Positions 23,949 to 32,548 of a DNA stretch of 38,768 nt are shown here, piece after piece (positions within the stretch are counted from its first letter, which is position 1; each line of letters opens with the position of its first letter). Below the pieces are notes generated by a model that saw only the letters and a program-made list of their open reading frames with translations, made no database searches and was not told the origin of the DNA. Source of the stretch: Anaerolineae bacterium (lineage in GTDB: Bacteria; Chloroflexota; Anaerolineae; Anaerolineales; Villigracilaceae); NCBI GenBank assembly GCA_022616105.1, contig JAKEFL010000202.1, positions 1-38,768 on the forward strand. Reading direction: 5' to 3'. The position numbers and the translations under genes were made by a program.

Positions 23949-24856
23949 TGAGAGCGCGCGGCTATGAAGGAATACAAGATCTATATGCCATGCTTGATCT
24001 ATTGGCAGAGGGGCGCAAGGCTGATAACGGCACCTATTACGTCCACCGCGGTGATTTGCAATGGTGGCTGTTTTACACCGATGTGCCTCAGGAAGCATGG
24101 CAGCCCAATATCCACCTTTGGATCGACGATGGTGATCGTTTGATTGGCTGGGCTTTGCTTTCACAAGGTGAATATGCCTTCGATGTTTATGTTTCTCCGC
24201 TTTTGCGCGGCGATTCGCGTGAACATGAAATGCTTGCCTGGGCTGTAGAGCAGATGTCCGCGCTTGGCAGCCTGCAAAACGTTTGGGTTGCAGAGGATGA
24301 TGAAGTGCGCATTCGATGGATGAAAGAAAATGGATTCAAACCTGAGCAGGGACATTTCGTTCATTTCAAGCGCTCATTATTTGGACCCTTGGATGGACCC
24401 GCGTTACCTGAAGGATTCAGCCTGCGGACATCGCGCGGCCAAGAAGACGCGCGTCTGCGTTCGGTGATATCTCATGCAGCGTTTGGGTCTAGTAAGCCGT
24501 TTGAGGAATACTGGCCGCGTACACTGCGTTTCATGCAATCAGCAGTCTATGTGCCTGAACATGAAATATTCGTCGTTTCTCCGAACGGAGAGATCGCCGC
24601 GTTTTGCATTATCTGGACAGATGAACTTAGTAAGATCGGGCATTTCGAGCCAGTTGCCACGCACCCAAATTTTCAGCGCATGGGCCTGGGGAAGAGTCTG
24701 CTTTTCGAAGGCATGCGCAGGCTCAAGTCCGAAGGTATGAACGAAGCCGATGTCTGTACGAATGATGATAACGCGCCCGCGATCCGTTTATATGAGTCGG
24801 TTGGTTTTCAAAAAGCCAAACGATTGTTGACGTATAGGAAAAAGAGGACAACATGA
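23948..24856 (+). CDS. Tandem GNAT protein with degenerate N-terminal domain
   Basis: A 302-aa protein made of two GNAT-like halves. The ATG at 23948 overlaps the upstream stop; an in-frame ATG at 23909 lies inside the previous gene. The C-terminal half has the intact acetyl-CoA loop (VATHPNFQRMGLGKSLLFEG) and the typical end APAIRLYESVGF. The N-terminal half keeps the fold pattern (VYVSPLLRGDSREHEMLAWAV) but lacks the R/QxxGxG signature, so it probably no longer binds acetyl-CoA and may shape the substrate site. It overlaps the next gene by four bases. Confidence 0.85.
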   Translation: MRARGYEGIQDLYAMLDLLAEGRKADNGTYYVHRGDLQWWLFYTDVPQEAWQPNIHLWIDDGDRLIGWALLSQGEYAFDVYVSPLLRGDSREHEMLAWAVEQMSALGSLQNVWVAEDDEVRIRWMKENGFKPEQGHFVHFKRSLFGPLDGPALPEGFSLRTSRGQEDARLRSVISHAAFGSSKPFEEYWPRTLRFMQSAVYVPEHEIFVVSPNGEIAAFCIIWTDELSKIGHFEPVATHPNFQRMGLGKSLLFEGMRRLKSEGMNEADVCTNDDNAPAIRLYESVGFQKAKRLLTYRKKRTT

Positions 24857-25887
24857 ATACAACACTTGTCAAGCAGCAAATTCTTCCACTGCCTGCCGGC
24901 TATACAGCGCGCGGTGGAAATATTGATGATTACAAAATCGCCTGCGATTTGCTCAATGCTCATTCACAATATCTAAACAAGTGTGATGACTTGAACGATC
25001 CTGAATTGCTTCGTCTCGACTGGCAGAACGATGGTTTCAATCCAGAGACAGACACGCGTATGATATTTGCGCCAGATCAGACTCTCGTCGCGTTTGCGGA
25101 ATGCTGGCTAACTCAGGAACCGCCGGTTCATCCGTGGATCTTTGGCTGTGTGCATCCTGATCATTGGGGCAAGGGCATTGGCAGTCACATTCTCACATGG
25201 GCAGAAGAGCACGCGCGCCTCGCGCTCGAAAAATGTGAACCCGATCTGCGCGTTGCGCCGCGTTCTGGAGCCGAAGCGCACAACCAGGCCGGGCTTGACC
25301 TCTTTGAAGGCCTGAGATGGAAATACATCCGCTCCTTCTATCGCATGGTCACGGATTTGGATTCTGCGCCCGAAGTTCCCTCATTCCCTGATGGAATTAC
25401 CGTGCGCCCGTACAACCCTGAAACAGAGACTGAAGAAGTCTATCGGACGCTCGTTGACACGTTCAAAGATCACTTTGGTTTCATTGCCCCGCCGTTTGAA
25501 AAAGGTCTGGCAGATTTTAAACATAACTTCATTGAGGAACCAGGCTACGATCCGCGCTTTTGGTTTGTTGCCATGGCAGGCGATGAAATGGCTGGAATAT
25601 GTATTTGCCGTCCCGAAGACGCGGAGGATCTGGAATCAGGCTGGGTCAACGAGCTGGGTGTGAAACGCGCCTGGCGCAAACGCGGGCTTGGATATGCCTT
25701 GCTCAAACATGCCTTCGCTGCGTTTTATACAAATGGAAAGAAACGCGCAGGTCTGGGTGTGGATGCAGACAGCCTGACAGGCGCGCTGCGTTTGTATGAA
25801 CGCGCGGGTATGCGAGTCCAGCGTCAATTCAACCAATACGAAAAGGAATTCCGGCCCGGCAGAGAGCTGGCTGTGGAATCTTTATAG
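24853..25887 (+). CDS. Tandem GNAT acetyltransferase, mycothiol-synthase-like architecture (A)
   Basis: A 344-aa double-GNAT protein. N-terminal domain loop: HPDHWGKGIGSHILTWAEEH. C-terminal loop: VKRAWRKRGLGYALLKHAF, followed by GVDADSLTGALRLYERAGM. Both cofactor signatures are intact, as in MshD-type enzymes, although a mycothiol role is only one option in this phylum. It is a close paralogue of the gene at 26032, which has exactly the same length. The start ATG overlaps the stop of the preceding gene. Confidence 0.88.
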   Translation: MNTTLVKQQILPLPAGYTARGGNIDDYKIACDLLNAHSQYLNKCDDLNDPELLRLDWQNDGFNPETDTRMIFAPDQTLVAFAECWLTQEPPVHPWIFGCVHPDHWGKGIGSHILTWAEEHARLALEKCEPDLRVAPRSGAEAHNQAGLDLFEGLRWKYIRSFYRMVTDLDSAPEVPSFPDGITVRPYNPETETEEVYRTLVDTFKDHFGFIAPPFEKGLADFKHNFIEEPGYDPRFWFVAMAGDEMAGICICRPEDAEDLESGWVNELGVKRAWRKRGLGYALLKHAFAAFYTNGKKRAGLGVDADSLTGALRLYERAGMRVQRQFNQYEKEFRPGRELAVESL

Positions 25888-25936
25888 ACGATATCCAATA
25901 TCAGTACTTCACGAAGATTATTCGTAGTGGCGACTT

Positions 25937-25985
25937 CCCTGGCACCGTGCGGCTTAAGCCGTACGATTTGCCAAGCAAATCAGGC
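25937..25985. repeat. Dispersed palindromic repeat, copy B
   Basis: A 28-bp block (25937-25964, beginning CCCTGGCACCGTGCGG and ending AAGCCGTAC) is identical to the reverse complement of 1733-1760. GCAAATCAGGC (25975-25985) also matches copy A. It lies in the only sizeable gap of the acetyltransferase run, between two paralogous genes, and seems to have landed there after their duplication. Confidence 0.75.
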
Positions 25986-26031
25986 AGATGTAGTCGCTAA
26001 CGAAAAAGTTGAAGTGAATAGGAGAAGGAAC

Positions 26032-27066
26032 ATGAAACCACAATACCAGGAAGAATTGATTTCACCTTTACCGGATGGCTTCACAGTTCGTGGAGCAACG
26101 TTGAATGATCTGGACGCCGCGCTTGAGTTGTATAATCGCCGGTCACAATCGGTCATTCATGAGAATGAAATAACAGATGTAGAAGCTGTTCGAAATGAGT
26201 GGGTCTCACCAGGTTTTGACATGACGGATGATATTCGTCTTGTCTTTGCGCCGAATGGTGAGATGGTTGGTTACATTGAAGTGTGGACGACCTCCAAGCC
26301 GCCCGTTCATCCGTGGATCTGGGGCCGCGTCGATCCTCAATATCAAAAGCTTGGCATTGGCACATATTTGTTGGCATGGGCTGAAGCGCGCGCCAAAAGG
26401 GTATTGGATGAGATTCCAGGCGATTTGCGTTTTGCCCCACGCGTTGGAACATTCCCGCAGGCTGAGACAGCGAAGAAATTGTTTGAAGACATGGGTTATC
26501 AGCGCATCCGCAGTTCATATAACATGAGGATCGATATGGATACACCTCCGCCCGCGCCGGTATGGCCCGAAGGCATCACGCTGCGCGCCTATAATCCTGA
26601 AACTGATCTTGAAGCTGTCTATCGCGCCGATATCGAAGCGTTCCGCGATCATTTTGGTTATGTGGAACCTCCGTTTGAAGAGGGCTTGGAGCGCTTCAAA
26701 CATTTTATGACCGCTCATAAGGATTTTGATCCCAGTTTATGGTTCCTTGCGATGGATGGTGATCAGATTGCAGGTATCTGTCTATGTCGTAAAGAGGCTT
26801 TCGACAACCCTGATGTAGGCTATGTGAATATCCTGGGAGTGCGCGCTCCCTGGCGCAAGCGAGGCATTGGGCTTGCATTGCTTCGTCACGCGTTTGGCGA
26901 ATTGTATCGACGCGGCAAACGCAAAGCCGGACTTGGTGTAGATGCCGAAAACCTGACGGGTGCGTTGCGTCTTTATGAGAACGCGGGCATGCATGTTCAT
27001 CAGGCTTTTGACCTCTTTGAAAAGGAAATGAGACCTGGCAGGGAAATCAGTGTACAATCACTTTGA
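26032..27066 (+). CDS. Tandem GNAT acetyltransferase, mycothiol-synthase-like architecture (B)
   Basis: A 344-aa paralogue of the gene at 24853. The ATG at 26032 follows GGAGAAGGAAC and aligns with the paralogue's start; an upstream in-frame ATG at 25927 would add residues encoded by the repeat and is rejected. N-terminal loop: DPQYQKLGIGTYLLAWAEA. C-terminal loop: VRAPWRKRGIGLALLRHAF, then GVDAENLTGALRLYENAGM. The two copies share the PPVHPWI segment and the RPGRE ending, so they are a tandem duplication with moderate divergence. Confidence 0.88.
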   Translation: MKPQYQEELISPLPDGFTVRGATLNDLDAALELYNRRSQSVIHENEITDVEAVRNEWVSPGFDMTDDIRLVFAPNGEMVGYIEVWTTSKPPVHPWIWGRVDPQYQKLGIGTYLLAWAEARAKRVLDEIPGDLRFAPRVGTFPQAETAKKLFEDMGYQRIRSSYNMRIDMDTPPPAPVWPEGITLRAYNPETDLEAVYRADIEAFRDHFGYVEPPFEEGLERFKHFMTAHKDFDPSLWFLAMDGDQIAGICLCRKEAFDNPDVGYVNILGVRAPWRKRGIGLALLRHAFGELYRRGKRKAGLGVDAENLTGALRLYENAGMHVHQAFDLFEKEMRPGREISVQSL

Positions 27067-27093
27067 TAAAAACCTTGTCACAAAGGAGTTCTC

Positions 27094-27567
27094 ATGAATA
27101 TCCGTTGCTCTTTCTGTAAGATGCCTTATACACTCAGCCGCATTGAAATGATCGATGCATTGCAGGAAATGGATTCTCAAAAATTGAATCACTACGACGC
27201 CCATTGCCCGCGTTGCAAACGCGCCACTCCCATTCAACGCCAGCGGTTGGAAATGTTTATGCCAAAATGGCGCGATGAACTGAGAAAATTGGAAATGGAA
27301 TTGAAAGAGCATCCACAGATAGCGGCCCCCACCTCTGTATCTGCGTCCAACCCCCCTGTTTCCCCCCCAGTGGAGGGGACAGAAGGGGGGTCCAGTCCCG
27401 AGCCTGTTCCCGCGAAAGCAAAAGCCAAAGGTGACACCAAAGCAAAACCTCCGTCAAAGAGACAGGTCAGGCAGAAGCCGGCCGCCAGGGCTGAGCTGGG
27501 CAGGAAAGCGCCTGCCAAAAATACTCCCGCGGCATCGCGATCCAGAGGGAAAAAGAAAAGTACATGA
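27094..27567 (+). CDS. Zinc-ribbon protein with basic Lys/Ala/Pro-rich tail
   Basis: A 157-aa protein, ATG 27094 after AAAGGAG. Residues 5-45 hold a CxxC pair (RCSFCKMPY) and a second CxxC (HCPRCKRAT), a likely zinc ribbon. A helix follows (FMPKWRDELRKLEMELKEH). From about residue 80 it is low-complexity and strongly basic (PAKAKAKGDTKAKPPSK and GRKAPAKN types), probably a disordered nucleic-acid-binding tail. A 45-bp in-frame repeat insertion (with duplication) encodes NPPVSPPVEGTEGG within this tail. Its last bases overlap the start of the HAD gene (ATGA). Function unknown; DNA or RNA binding is inferred from composition only. Confidence 0.75.
   Translation: MNIRCSFCKMPYTLSRIEMIDALQEMDSQKLNHYDAHCPRCKRATPIQRQRLEMFMPKWRDELRKLEMELKEHPQIAAPTSVSASNPPVSPPVEGTEGGSSPEPVPAKAKAKGDTKAKPPSKRQVRQKPAARAELGRKAPAKNTPAASRSRGKKKST
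27345..27394. repeat. 40-bp G/C-tract repeat inserted in frame, with 5-bp direct repeats
   Basis: The core (27350-27389) runs from ACCCCCCTGTTTCCCC to GGGGACAGAAGGGGG, an imperfect palindrome. It is flanked by GTCCA (27345-27349) and GTCCA (27390-27394). Core plus one flank is 45 bp or 15 codons, so the frame is kept. It parallels the insertion in hsp20 but uses a different repeat family. Confidence 0.7.
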
Positions 27568-28160
27568 GCATCCGGGCAGTATTATTCGATCTGGGCGGGG
27601 TCATCGTCCGCACGGAATATCAGGCACCGCGTCAGCATCTCGCTGAAAGGCTTGGAATGGAGTACGACGACCTCGTCAAGATCGTCTTCGACAGCGATTC
27701 GGGTTATCAGGCATCCATCGGCGCGATACTACCGGAAGCTCATTGGGACTCGGTGATAAAAAGGCTAAAGCGCCCTGCCTCTGAAATGGAAGCCATTCGC
27801 CATGAATTCTTCGCGGGTGACATCATTGATCACACGCTCATAGATTTTCTGCGTTCACTGCGCGGCAAATATAAAACCGGGCTCATCTCCAACGCATGGG
27901 GTGATCTGCGCGAATACATCGTGAGGGAGAAGTTCGATGATGCGTTTGATCATATGATCATCTCTGCGGAAGTGGGCGCGGTCAAGCCTGAAGCGAAGAT
28001 CTATCAAGTTGCTCTGGAGCAGGTTGGGGTGAAGCCGAAGGAGATGGTGTTTGTGGATGACTTCGCGGTCAATATCGAAGGTTGTGAAAAAGTCGGCATC
28101 AAGGGCATCCTTTTTAAAGATCCCGATTCTGCTCTCAAGCAGTTGAAAGCCTTATTATAG
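27564..28160 (+). CDS. HAD-superfamily hydrolase (phosphatase-like)
   Basis: A 198-aa haloacid-dehalogenase-type hydrolase. Motif I is AVLFDLGGVIV with the nucleophile Asp9; the usual second Asp is Gly, as in the YihX/FDLGGV subgroup of sugar-phosphate phosphatases. A helical cap (about 20-90), motif II TGLISNAWG, motif III Lys in GAVKPEAKIY and motif IV VFVDDFAVN follow. The start overlaps the zinc-ribbon gene by four bases. Substrate unknown. Confidence 0.88.
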   Translation: MSIRAVLFDLGGVIVRTEYQAPRQHLAERLGMEYDDLVKIVFDSDSGYQASIGAILPEAHWDSVIKRLKRPASEMEAIRHEFFAGDIIDHTLIDFLRSLRGKYKTGLISNAWGDLREYIVREKFDDAFDHMIISAEVGAVKPEAKIYQVALEQVGVKPKEMVFVDDFAVNIEGCEKVGIKGILFKDPDSALKQLKALL

Positions 28161-28211
28161 GCAACTGTCCTATCGATAAATGGGCGGTTGTATGATACCT
28201 CAAGGCAACAC

Positions 28212-29540
28212 ATGTTAACACAAACCAAAAAAATCATACATGACCTGGGCGATGGATTGATCCTGCGTCATGCTTCACCTGAGGATGCAGATGCATTATC
28301 CCAATTCAACGGCGAGATTCATGCTGAGGATGAGGCAGATAAAGAACGCCTCGCCGCATGGACCCGCGACTTGCTCACGCGCCCTCATCCGACTCTCAAC
28401 CCAAGCGACTTTACGATCATCGAAGAAGCAGCTACAGGAAGGATCGTTTCATCTTTGAATTTGATCCCGCAAATGTGGTCATACGAAGGGATTGAGTTTG
28501 GTGTCGGACGGCCTGAACTGGTGGGCACGTTACCCGAATATCGCGGCCGCGGACTCGTGCGCATTCAATTCGACGAGATCCATCAATGGTGCGCGGAACG
28601 CGGATACATGGTGCAGGCGATCACCGGTATTCCGTATTTTTACCGCCAGTTTGGTTATGAGATGGCGCTCGACCTGGCAGGCAGGCGTTATGGTTATGAA
28701 GAACATGTTCCAAAATTGAATCAGGGCGAAGAGGAGAAATATACCTTTCGCCTCGCCACAGATGTGGATTTAGCGTTTATTGCTGAAATATATAACCATG
28801 CGATTCAAGGTCAGGCAATCGCCTGCGTACTTACGCCTGCTATCTTCAAATATGAACTGGATGGCCAAAACCAAATCTATCGCAACCTGATGTTTGTGAT
28901 CGAAGACAAATCAGGTGAGAGGCTTGGCTATTTTCAGCACCGCGACCACCTCGGCGCTACGGGCTTGACCGTGAACTGGTATGAACTTAAAAACGATGTC
29001 TCCTGGCTGGATGTAACGCCGAGCGTTGTACGTTACGCGTGGAATAAAGGAAAGGAATATGAAAAACGCGATGGGAAAGCCTGCACTTCCTTTTGTTTCA
29101 TGCTCGGTGCAGAGCATCCTGCCTACGAAGCCTTGGGAAATAACCTTCCTTATTATTCTGAACCCTATGCGTGGTATTTGCGTGTGTCTGACTTACCAGG
29201 TTTTTTGAATCATATCAAACCTGTGCTTGAAAAACGATTGGCTGAGTCCATTGCGCCCGGACACAGCCGCGAGATCAAGATCGGTTTTTATCGCGGCGGA
29301 TTGCGTTTTGTGATTGAGCACGGGCACATCAGAACCATCGAAGCATGGAAGTCAGCACTGAATGATGAAGGCGATATTGCCTTTCCCGGCCTGACCTTCC
29401 TGCAAATACTCTTTGGTTATCGTAGTTACGAAGAGTTGCATTACGCTTTTCCCGATTGCTGGTGTGACCATAGGGATGTACGCGTCTTAATCAATATTCT
29501 GTTTCCGAAAAAGATATCGAACGTGTTTGGGATTGCATAA
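28212..29540 (+). CDS. Eis-like GNAT acetyltransferase
   Basis: The frame opens at 28188, but that ATG has no ribosome binding site and lies in a possible -10 (TATGAT). The ATG at 28212 follows AAGG, giving 442 aa. The N-terminal GNAT domain has LVGTLPEYRGRGLVRIQFDEI and YMVQAITGIPYFYRQFGYEMA, the G-I-P-Y-F-Y-R-x-F-G-Y signature of Eis-type enhanced-survival acetyltransferases. A second GNAT-like part (from about FRLATDVDLAFIAEIYNH) and a C-terminal SCP2-like part (KIGFYRGGLRFVIEHG) complete that three-domain design. Eis enzymes acetylate aminoglycosides and other amines at several positions; the physiological substrate here is unknown. MFS gene follows after 16 bp. Confidence 0.8.
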   Translation: MLTQTKKIIHDLGDGLILRHASPEDADALSQFNGEIHAEDEADKERLAAWTRDLLTRPHPTLNPSDFTIIEEAATGRIVSSLNLIPQMWSYEGIEFGVGRPELVGTLPEYRGRGLVRIQFDEIHQWCAERGYMVQAITGIPYFYRQFGYEMALDLAGRRYGYEEHVPKLNQGEEEKYTFRLATDVDLAFIAEIYNHAIQGQAIACVLTPAIFKYELDGQNQIYRNLMFVIEDKSGERLGYFQHRDHLGATGLTVNWYELKNDVSWLDVTPSVVRYAWNKGKEYEKRDGKACTSFCFMLGAEHPAYEALGNNLPYYSEPYAWYLRVSDLPGFLNHIKPVLEKRLAESIAPGHSREIKIGFYRGGLRFVIEHGHIRTIEAWKSALNDEGDIAFPGLTFLQILFGYRSYEELHYAFPDCWCDHRDVRVLINILFPKKISNVFGIA

Positions 29541-29556
29541 GTCTTCCAGATGAAAT

Positions 29557-30837
29557 ATGTTTCCTAACCTAAAGTTAAGTGCGAGGTTTGTTTATATCTT
29601 CATTGAGTTCACTGCATCCATGTTCTTCTCGATGATGTTTGTTGTCACATCGTTATATGAAGCGACTGTTGCCGGGTTGACACCTGTCCAGCTTATCCTC
29701 GTTGGTACAACGCTTGAGGTATCTGCATTTCTGTTCGAGGTGCCAACCGGCATCGTCGCAGATGTGTACTCACGCAGACTGTCCATCATCATCGGCTATG
29801 TGCTCATGGGTGTTGGCTTCCTCGTGGAAGGCTTCTTCCCATTCTTTGCCACGATCCTGCTCGCGCAAGTCATTTGGGGCTTGGGTTATACCTTCACTTC
29901 AGGTGCAACACAGGCATGGATCACGGACGAGATTGGCGAAAACGATGCAAACAAACTTTTTCTGCGGGCAACACAAGTTGGCTTGTTTGCATCACTCATT
30001 GGAATAGGACTTGCCACGTTGGTTGGTGCGAACAATGTTGCCTTGCCTATTCAAGCCGGTGCATTGGGTGTGATTCTGATCGGCATCATCCTCATAATCA
30101 TCATGCCAGAGACGGGTTTTCATCCCATCCCGCGGCACGCGGGACGCGAAGACCGCAATACCTGGCAGCATATGTGGCATACATTCAGACAGGGCGTAGG
30201 CGCGGTCCGTTCCAAGCCGCGCCTCATCAACATTGTTTTTATTGGTCTGTTTTATGGCATCTATAGCGAAGGCTTTGATCGTCTGTGGGTCAAGCATTTG
30301 CTCGATAATTTTGATCTGCCTGTTCTCTTTGGAAACAATCAGGTAGCTTTCTTCGCGGCATTGCGCGTGGCGGGCACGATCCTCACCATTCTCGCGGTCC
30401 GCTTCGTGGAAAAGCGTGTGGATTCGACAAGTCCACTGGCGATTGGCCGCGCGATGCTTCTTGTAACTGGGATCATCTCTTTTTCACTTTTTGGATTTGC
30501 GCTTTCGCCGCTTCTCATTCTTAGTCTGGCCCTGTATCTCGTTATAAACGTCTTACGCAATGTCCAGATTCCTTTGCAAACTGCATGGATCAATCAGAAA
30601 CTGGATTCGCAGGTACGCGCCACGGTCCATTCCATGTTTGGACAGGTGGATGCCATTGGTCAGGTGATGGGTGGTCCTATTGTCGCGGTGATCGCCTGGT
30701 TTGCGCAAGGCGCGGCTGTCGCCTCGCTCGTGACTTCGAGTCTGCTTCTAACGCCCGCGCTGTTCTTTATCCGACGCGCCAATTCACAGTCGATGGAAGA
30801 AGCGGATCCAAAAATAGAATCGGTTCTCGCTGATTAA
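29557..30837 (+). CDS. MFS transporter
   Basis: A 426-aa integral membrane protein with about 12 hydrophobic helices and the MFS cytoplasmic loop 2-3 pattern (EVPTGIVADVYSRRLSIIIG). A longer hydrophilic loop lies between the two halves (about residues 190-225), as usual. It is only 16 bp behind the Eis-like gene and probably co-expressed, which would fit export of an amine compound, though this is a guess from context. No clear ribosome binding site is visible before the ATG at 29557. Confidence 0.85.
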   Translation: MFPNLKLSARFVYIFIEFTASMFFSMMFVVTSLYEATVAGLTPVQLILVGTTLEVSAFLFEVPTGIVADVYSRRLSIIIGYVLMGVGFLVEGFFPFFATILLAQVIWGLGYTFTSGATQAWITDEIGENDANKLFLRATQVGLFASLIGIGLATLVGANNVALPIQAGALGVILIGIILIIIMPETGFHPIPRHAGREDRNTWQHMWHTFRQGVGAVRSKPRLINIVFIGLFYGIYSEGFDRLWVKHLLDNFDLPVLFGNNQVAFFAALRVAGTILTILAVRFVEKRVDSTSPLAIGRAMLLVTGIISFSLFGFALSPLLILSLALYLVINVLRNVQIPLQTAWINQKLDSQVRATVHSMFGQVDAIGQVMGGPIVAVIAWFAQGAAVASLVTSSLLLTPALFFIRRANSQSMEEADPKIESVLAD

Positions 30838-31000
30838 ACAACCTGTCTTCCAAATTTTAACTTTGAGTTAATACTGCTTAACAGACTCTCAGGATTTAGG
30901 AGGGTATTTCCTGAAATTGGATAGGCACATTCCCCATTGAGTTATACACAGCTCACTTGTATAGTAAACAAAACCTGTTGTGATAGAAAAGGAGTAAGAA

Positions 31001-31507
31001 ATGAAATACAAAACTATACTTGGAGCCATATTCGTATTGGCTCTTATCCTAACAGGCTGTGCACCTGCGCCGACCGAACCCGCTGCTTCTGATACACAAG
31101 CCGCTGCTGAAACGCCGACAGTAGGTGTTCCGGTCACACGTGAAGCGACCGTGAATGTCAGTGAGTCAACTGAGTTTGGTCATATCCTTGTGGATGGCGA
31201 AGATATGTCGCTTTACGTCTTTATGGCTGACACTCAAGACGGCGGTACCAGCGCCTGTACAGGTGATTGTGCTGTGGAATGGCCGCCTTTGATCAGTCAG
31301 GGTTCCCCTGTAGCTGGCGAAGGTGTGGATGCCACCCTTTTAGGAACCATCACGCGTGACGATGGGTCGCTCCAGGTGGCTTACAATGGCTGGCCGCTTT
31401 ATCTATTTGCAGATGATACAGCGCCCGGTGACACCAATGGTCAGGGTGTGGACGATGGTGGTCTCTGGTTCCTCGTTTCACCAACTGGAGAACCTATTCA
31501 ACAATAG
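31001..31507 (+). CDS. COG4315-type secreted lipoprotein repeat protein
   Basis: A 168-aa lipoprotein, ATG 31001 after AAAAGGAG. The lipobox is ALILTGC; a short Thr/Pro/Ala linker follows. Two related repeats carry the family pattern: [18 protein letters not shown] with [12 protein letters not shown], and [20 protein letters not shown] with GGLWFLVSP. This PF03640-like family is widespread and of unknown function; the two Cys in CTGDC may form a disulfide. It is a single-gene unit. Confidence 0.88.
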   Translation: MKYKTILGAIFVLALILTGCAPAPTEPAASDTQAAAETPTVGVPVTREATVNVSESTEFGHILVDGEDMSLYVFMADTQDGGTSACTGDCAVEWPPLISQGSPVAGEGVDATLLGTITRDDGSLQVAYNGWPLYLFADDTAPGDTNGQGVDDGGLWFLVSPTGEPIQQ

Positions 31508-31537
31508 AAGATAAAAAACTTTGCAACAGTGAATCCG

Positions 31538-31564
31538 CTTGGGCGGGGTGAAATCCCCGCCCAG
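31538..31564 (+). terminator. GC-rich hairpin after the COG4315 lipoprotein gene
   Basis: CTTGGGCGGGG and CCCCGCCCAGG form an 11-bp stem with one G-U. The following CTATTTAA is a weak T-tract, so it is either a poor terminator or a repeat-type palindrome. Confidence 0.45.
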
Positions 31565-31610
31565 GCTATTTAATAAGATAGTTGACGATGAGGAAAATTA
31601 TTTCGGGTGC

Positions 31611-31627
31611 CACTTCATATTGAAGTG
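31611..31627. repeat. Small perfect palindrome
   Basis: CACTTCA TAT TGAAGTG lies in the gap between two converging genes. It could be a protein site or a weak hairpin; there is no T-tract. Confidence 0.3.
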
Positions 31628-31676
31628 ACGAAAACCTAAAATTGGAAAGTGTGGAGTGTGTTATCACTTCTCCGCC

Positions 31677-32519
31677 CTATCCTTGGGTTAACAATCTATG
31701 AGGAGAATTATTCAAAGCTGAAACTTTGCCGAGGAACGCAAGCATTGCGGTGTTGAATTGCTCAGGCCTCTGCAGTGGTGCAAAGTGACTCACGCTAGGA
31801 AGATGGATAAATTCCGTATTGGGAATGTTCCGAGCGAGATATTCGGCGTGTTCGCGCTTGATGAATTCATCATGCTCGCTATGTACGATCGCGACGGGCA
31901 CACTGATCTGAGCCAAATCGTGCGCCGAGTAATTGGGCTGTGTTCTCTGCATGAGACCGACTGCGTCGGAAAACTCGTCGAATTGGTCCGGCGTGGCCGA
32001 TAGCTGTGCATAGTCTTTCATGTGCCGGCCGAAGCAGCGCTTGAGAATGGGACCGAACTCAACTTCCTTTGTGCCGCTCGGGTCCATGTTGCAGGCAAAG
32101 AAAAACACACCTGTAACTTGGCTGGGAGCTTTCGAAGCGAGAATCAATGCTGTGCACGCGCCGTCGCTCCAGCCCACCAGACCTGCCTTCTCAAGGTGCA
32201 ATGTATCCATCACCGCCGAAACGTCGGATGCCATCAGTTCATACGAAAACGGTCTCACGTCGCGAGTACTGCGGCCGTGACCGCGGCTGTCTATCACAAC
32301 GGCACGATAGCCACTCCTGACCAGCGCTGGAACTTGATAGCCCCAATTGCCACCATGACCCAGCCCTCCATGTAGCAGGATCACAGGCGGGCCGGACCCG
32401 TACGTTGCGTACCAGATCCGAGCACCGTCATGTTCGACATAGCCTTGATCCCGTGTGACCGGCAATGGCGCGGCGCCGTCCGCTTCAAACTTGCTGAGGT
32501 CATCGTCGTAAGTTTCCAA
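31677..32519 (-). CDS. Alpha/beta-hydrolase
   Basis: A 280-aa cytoplasmic hydrolase. Translation starts at a TTG (32519-32517) with AAGGAG six nt upstream. The fold is clear: oxyanion segment VILLHGGLGHGG, strand VVIDSRGHGRS, nucleophile elbow GWSDG (Ser118), catalytic Asp217 (HSEHDEF) and His245 (PSVSHFAP). Such enzymes cleave esters, epoxides or C-C bonds; the substrate cannot be deduced. It is the last gene of a compact minus-strand operon that starts at 34037. Confidence 0.9.
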   Translation of the reverse strand: METYDDDLSKFEADGAAPLPVTRDQGYVEHDGARIWYATYGSGPPVILLHGGLGHGGNWGYQVPALVRSGYRAVVIDSRGHGRSTRDVRPFSYELMASDVSAVMDTLHLEKAGLVGWSDGACTALILASKAPSQVTGVFFFACNMDPSGTKEVEFGPILKRCFGRHMKDYAQLSATPDQFDEFSDAVGLMQRTQPNYSAHDLAQISVPVAIVHSEHDEFIKREHAEYLARNIPNTEFIHLPSVSHFAPLQRPEQFNTAMLAFLGKVSALNNSPHRLLTQG

Positions 32520-32548
32520 TTTGATCTCCTTGGACCGTAACGCCTCAA

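Noticed and set aside
30125-30147. TCCCGCG-GCA-CGCGGGA palindrome in the MFS gene as a third in-frame insertion
   Set aside because: There are no clear flanking direct repeats and the site is in the normal central loop of MFS proteins; chance or a local GC-rich stretch is as likely.
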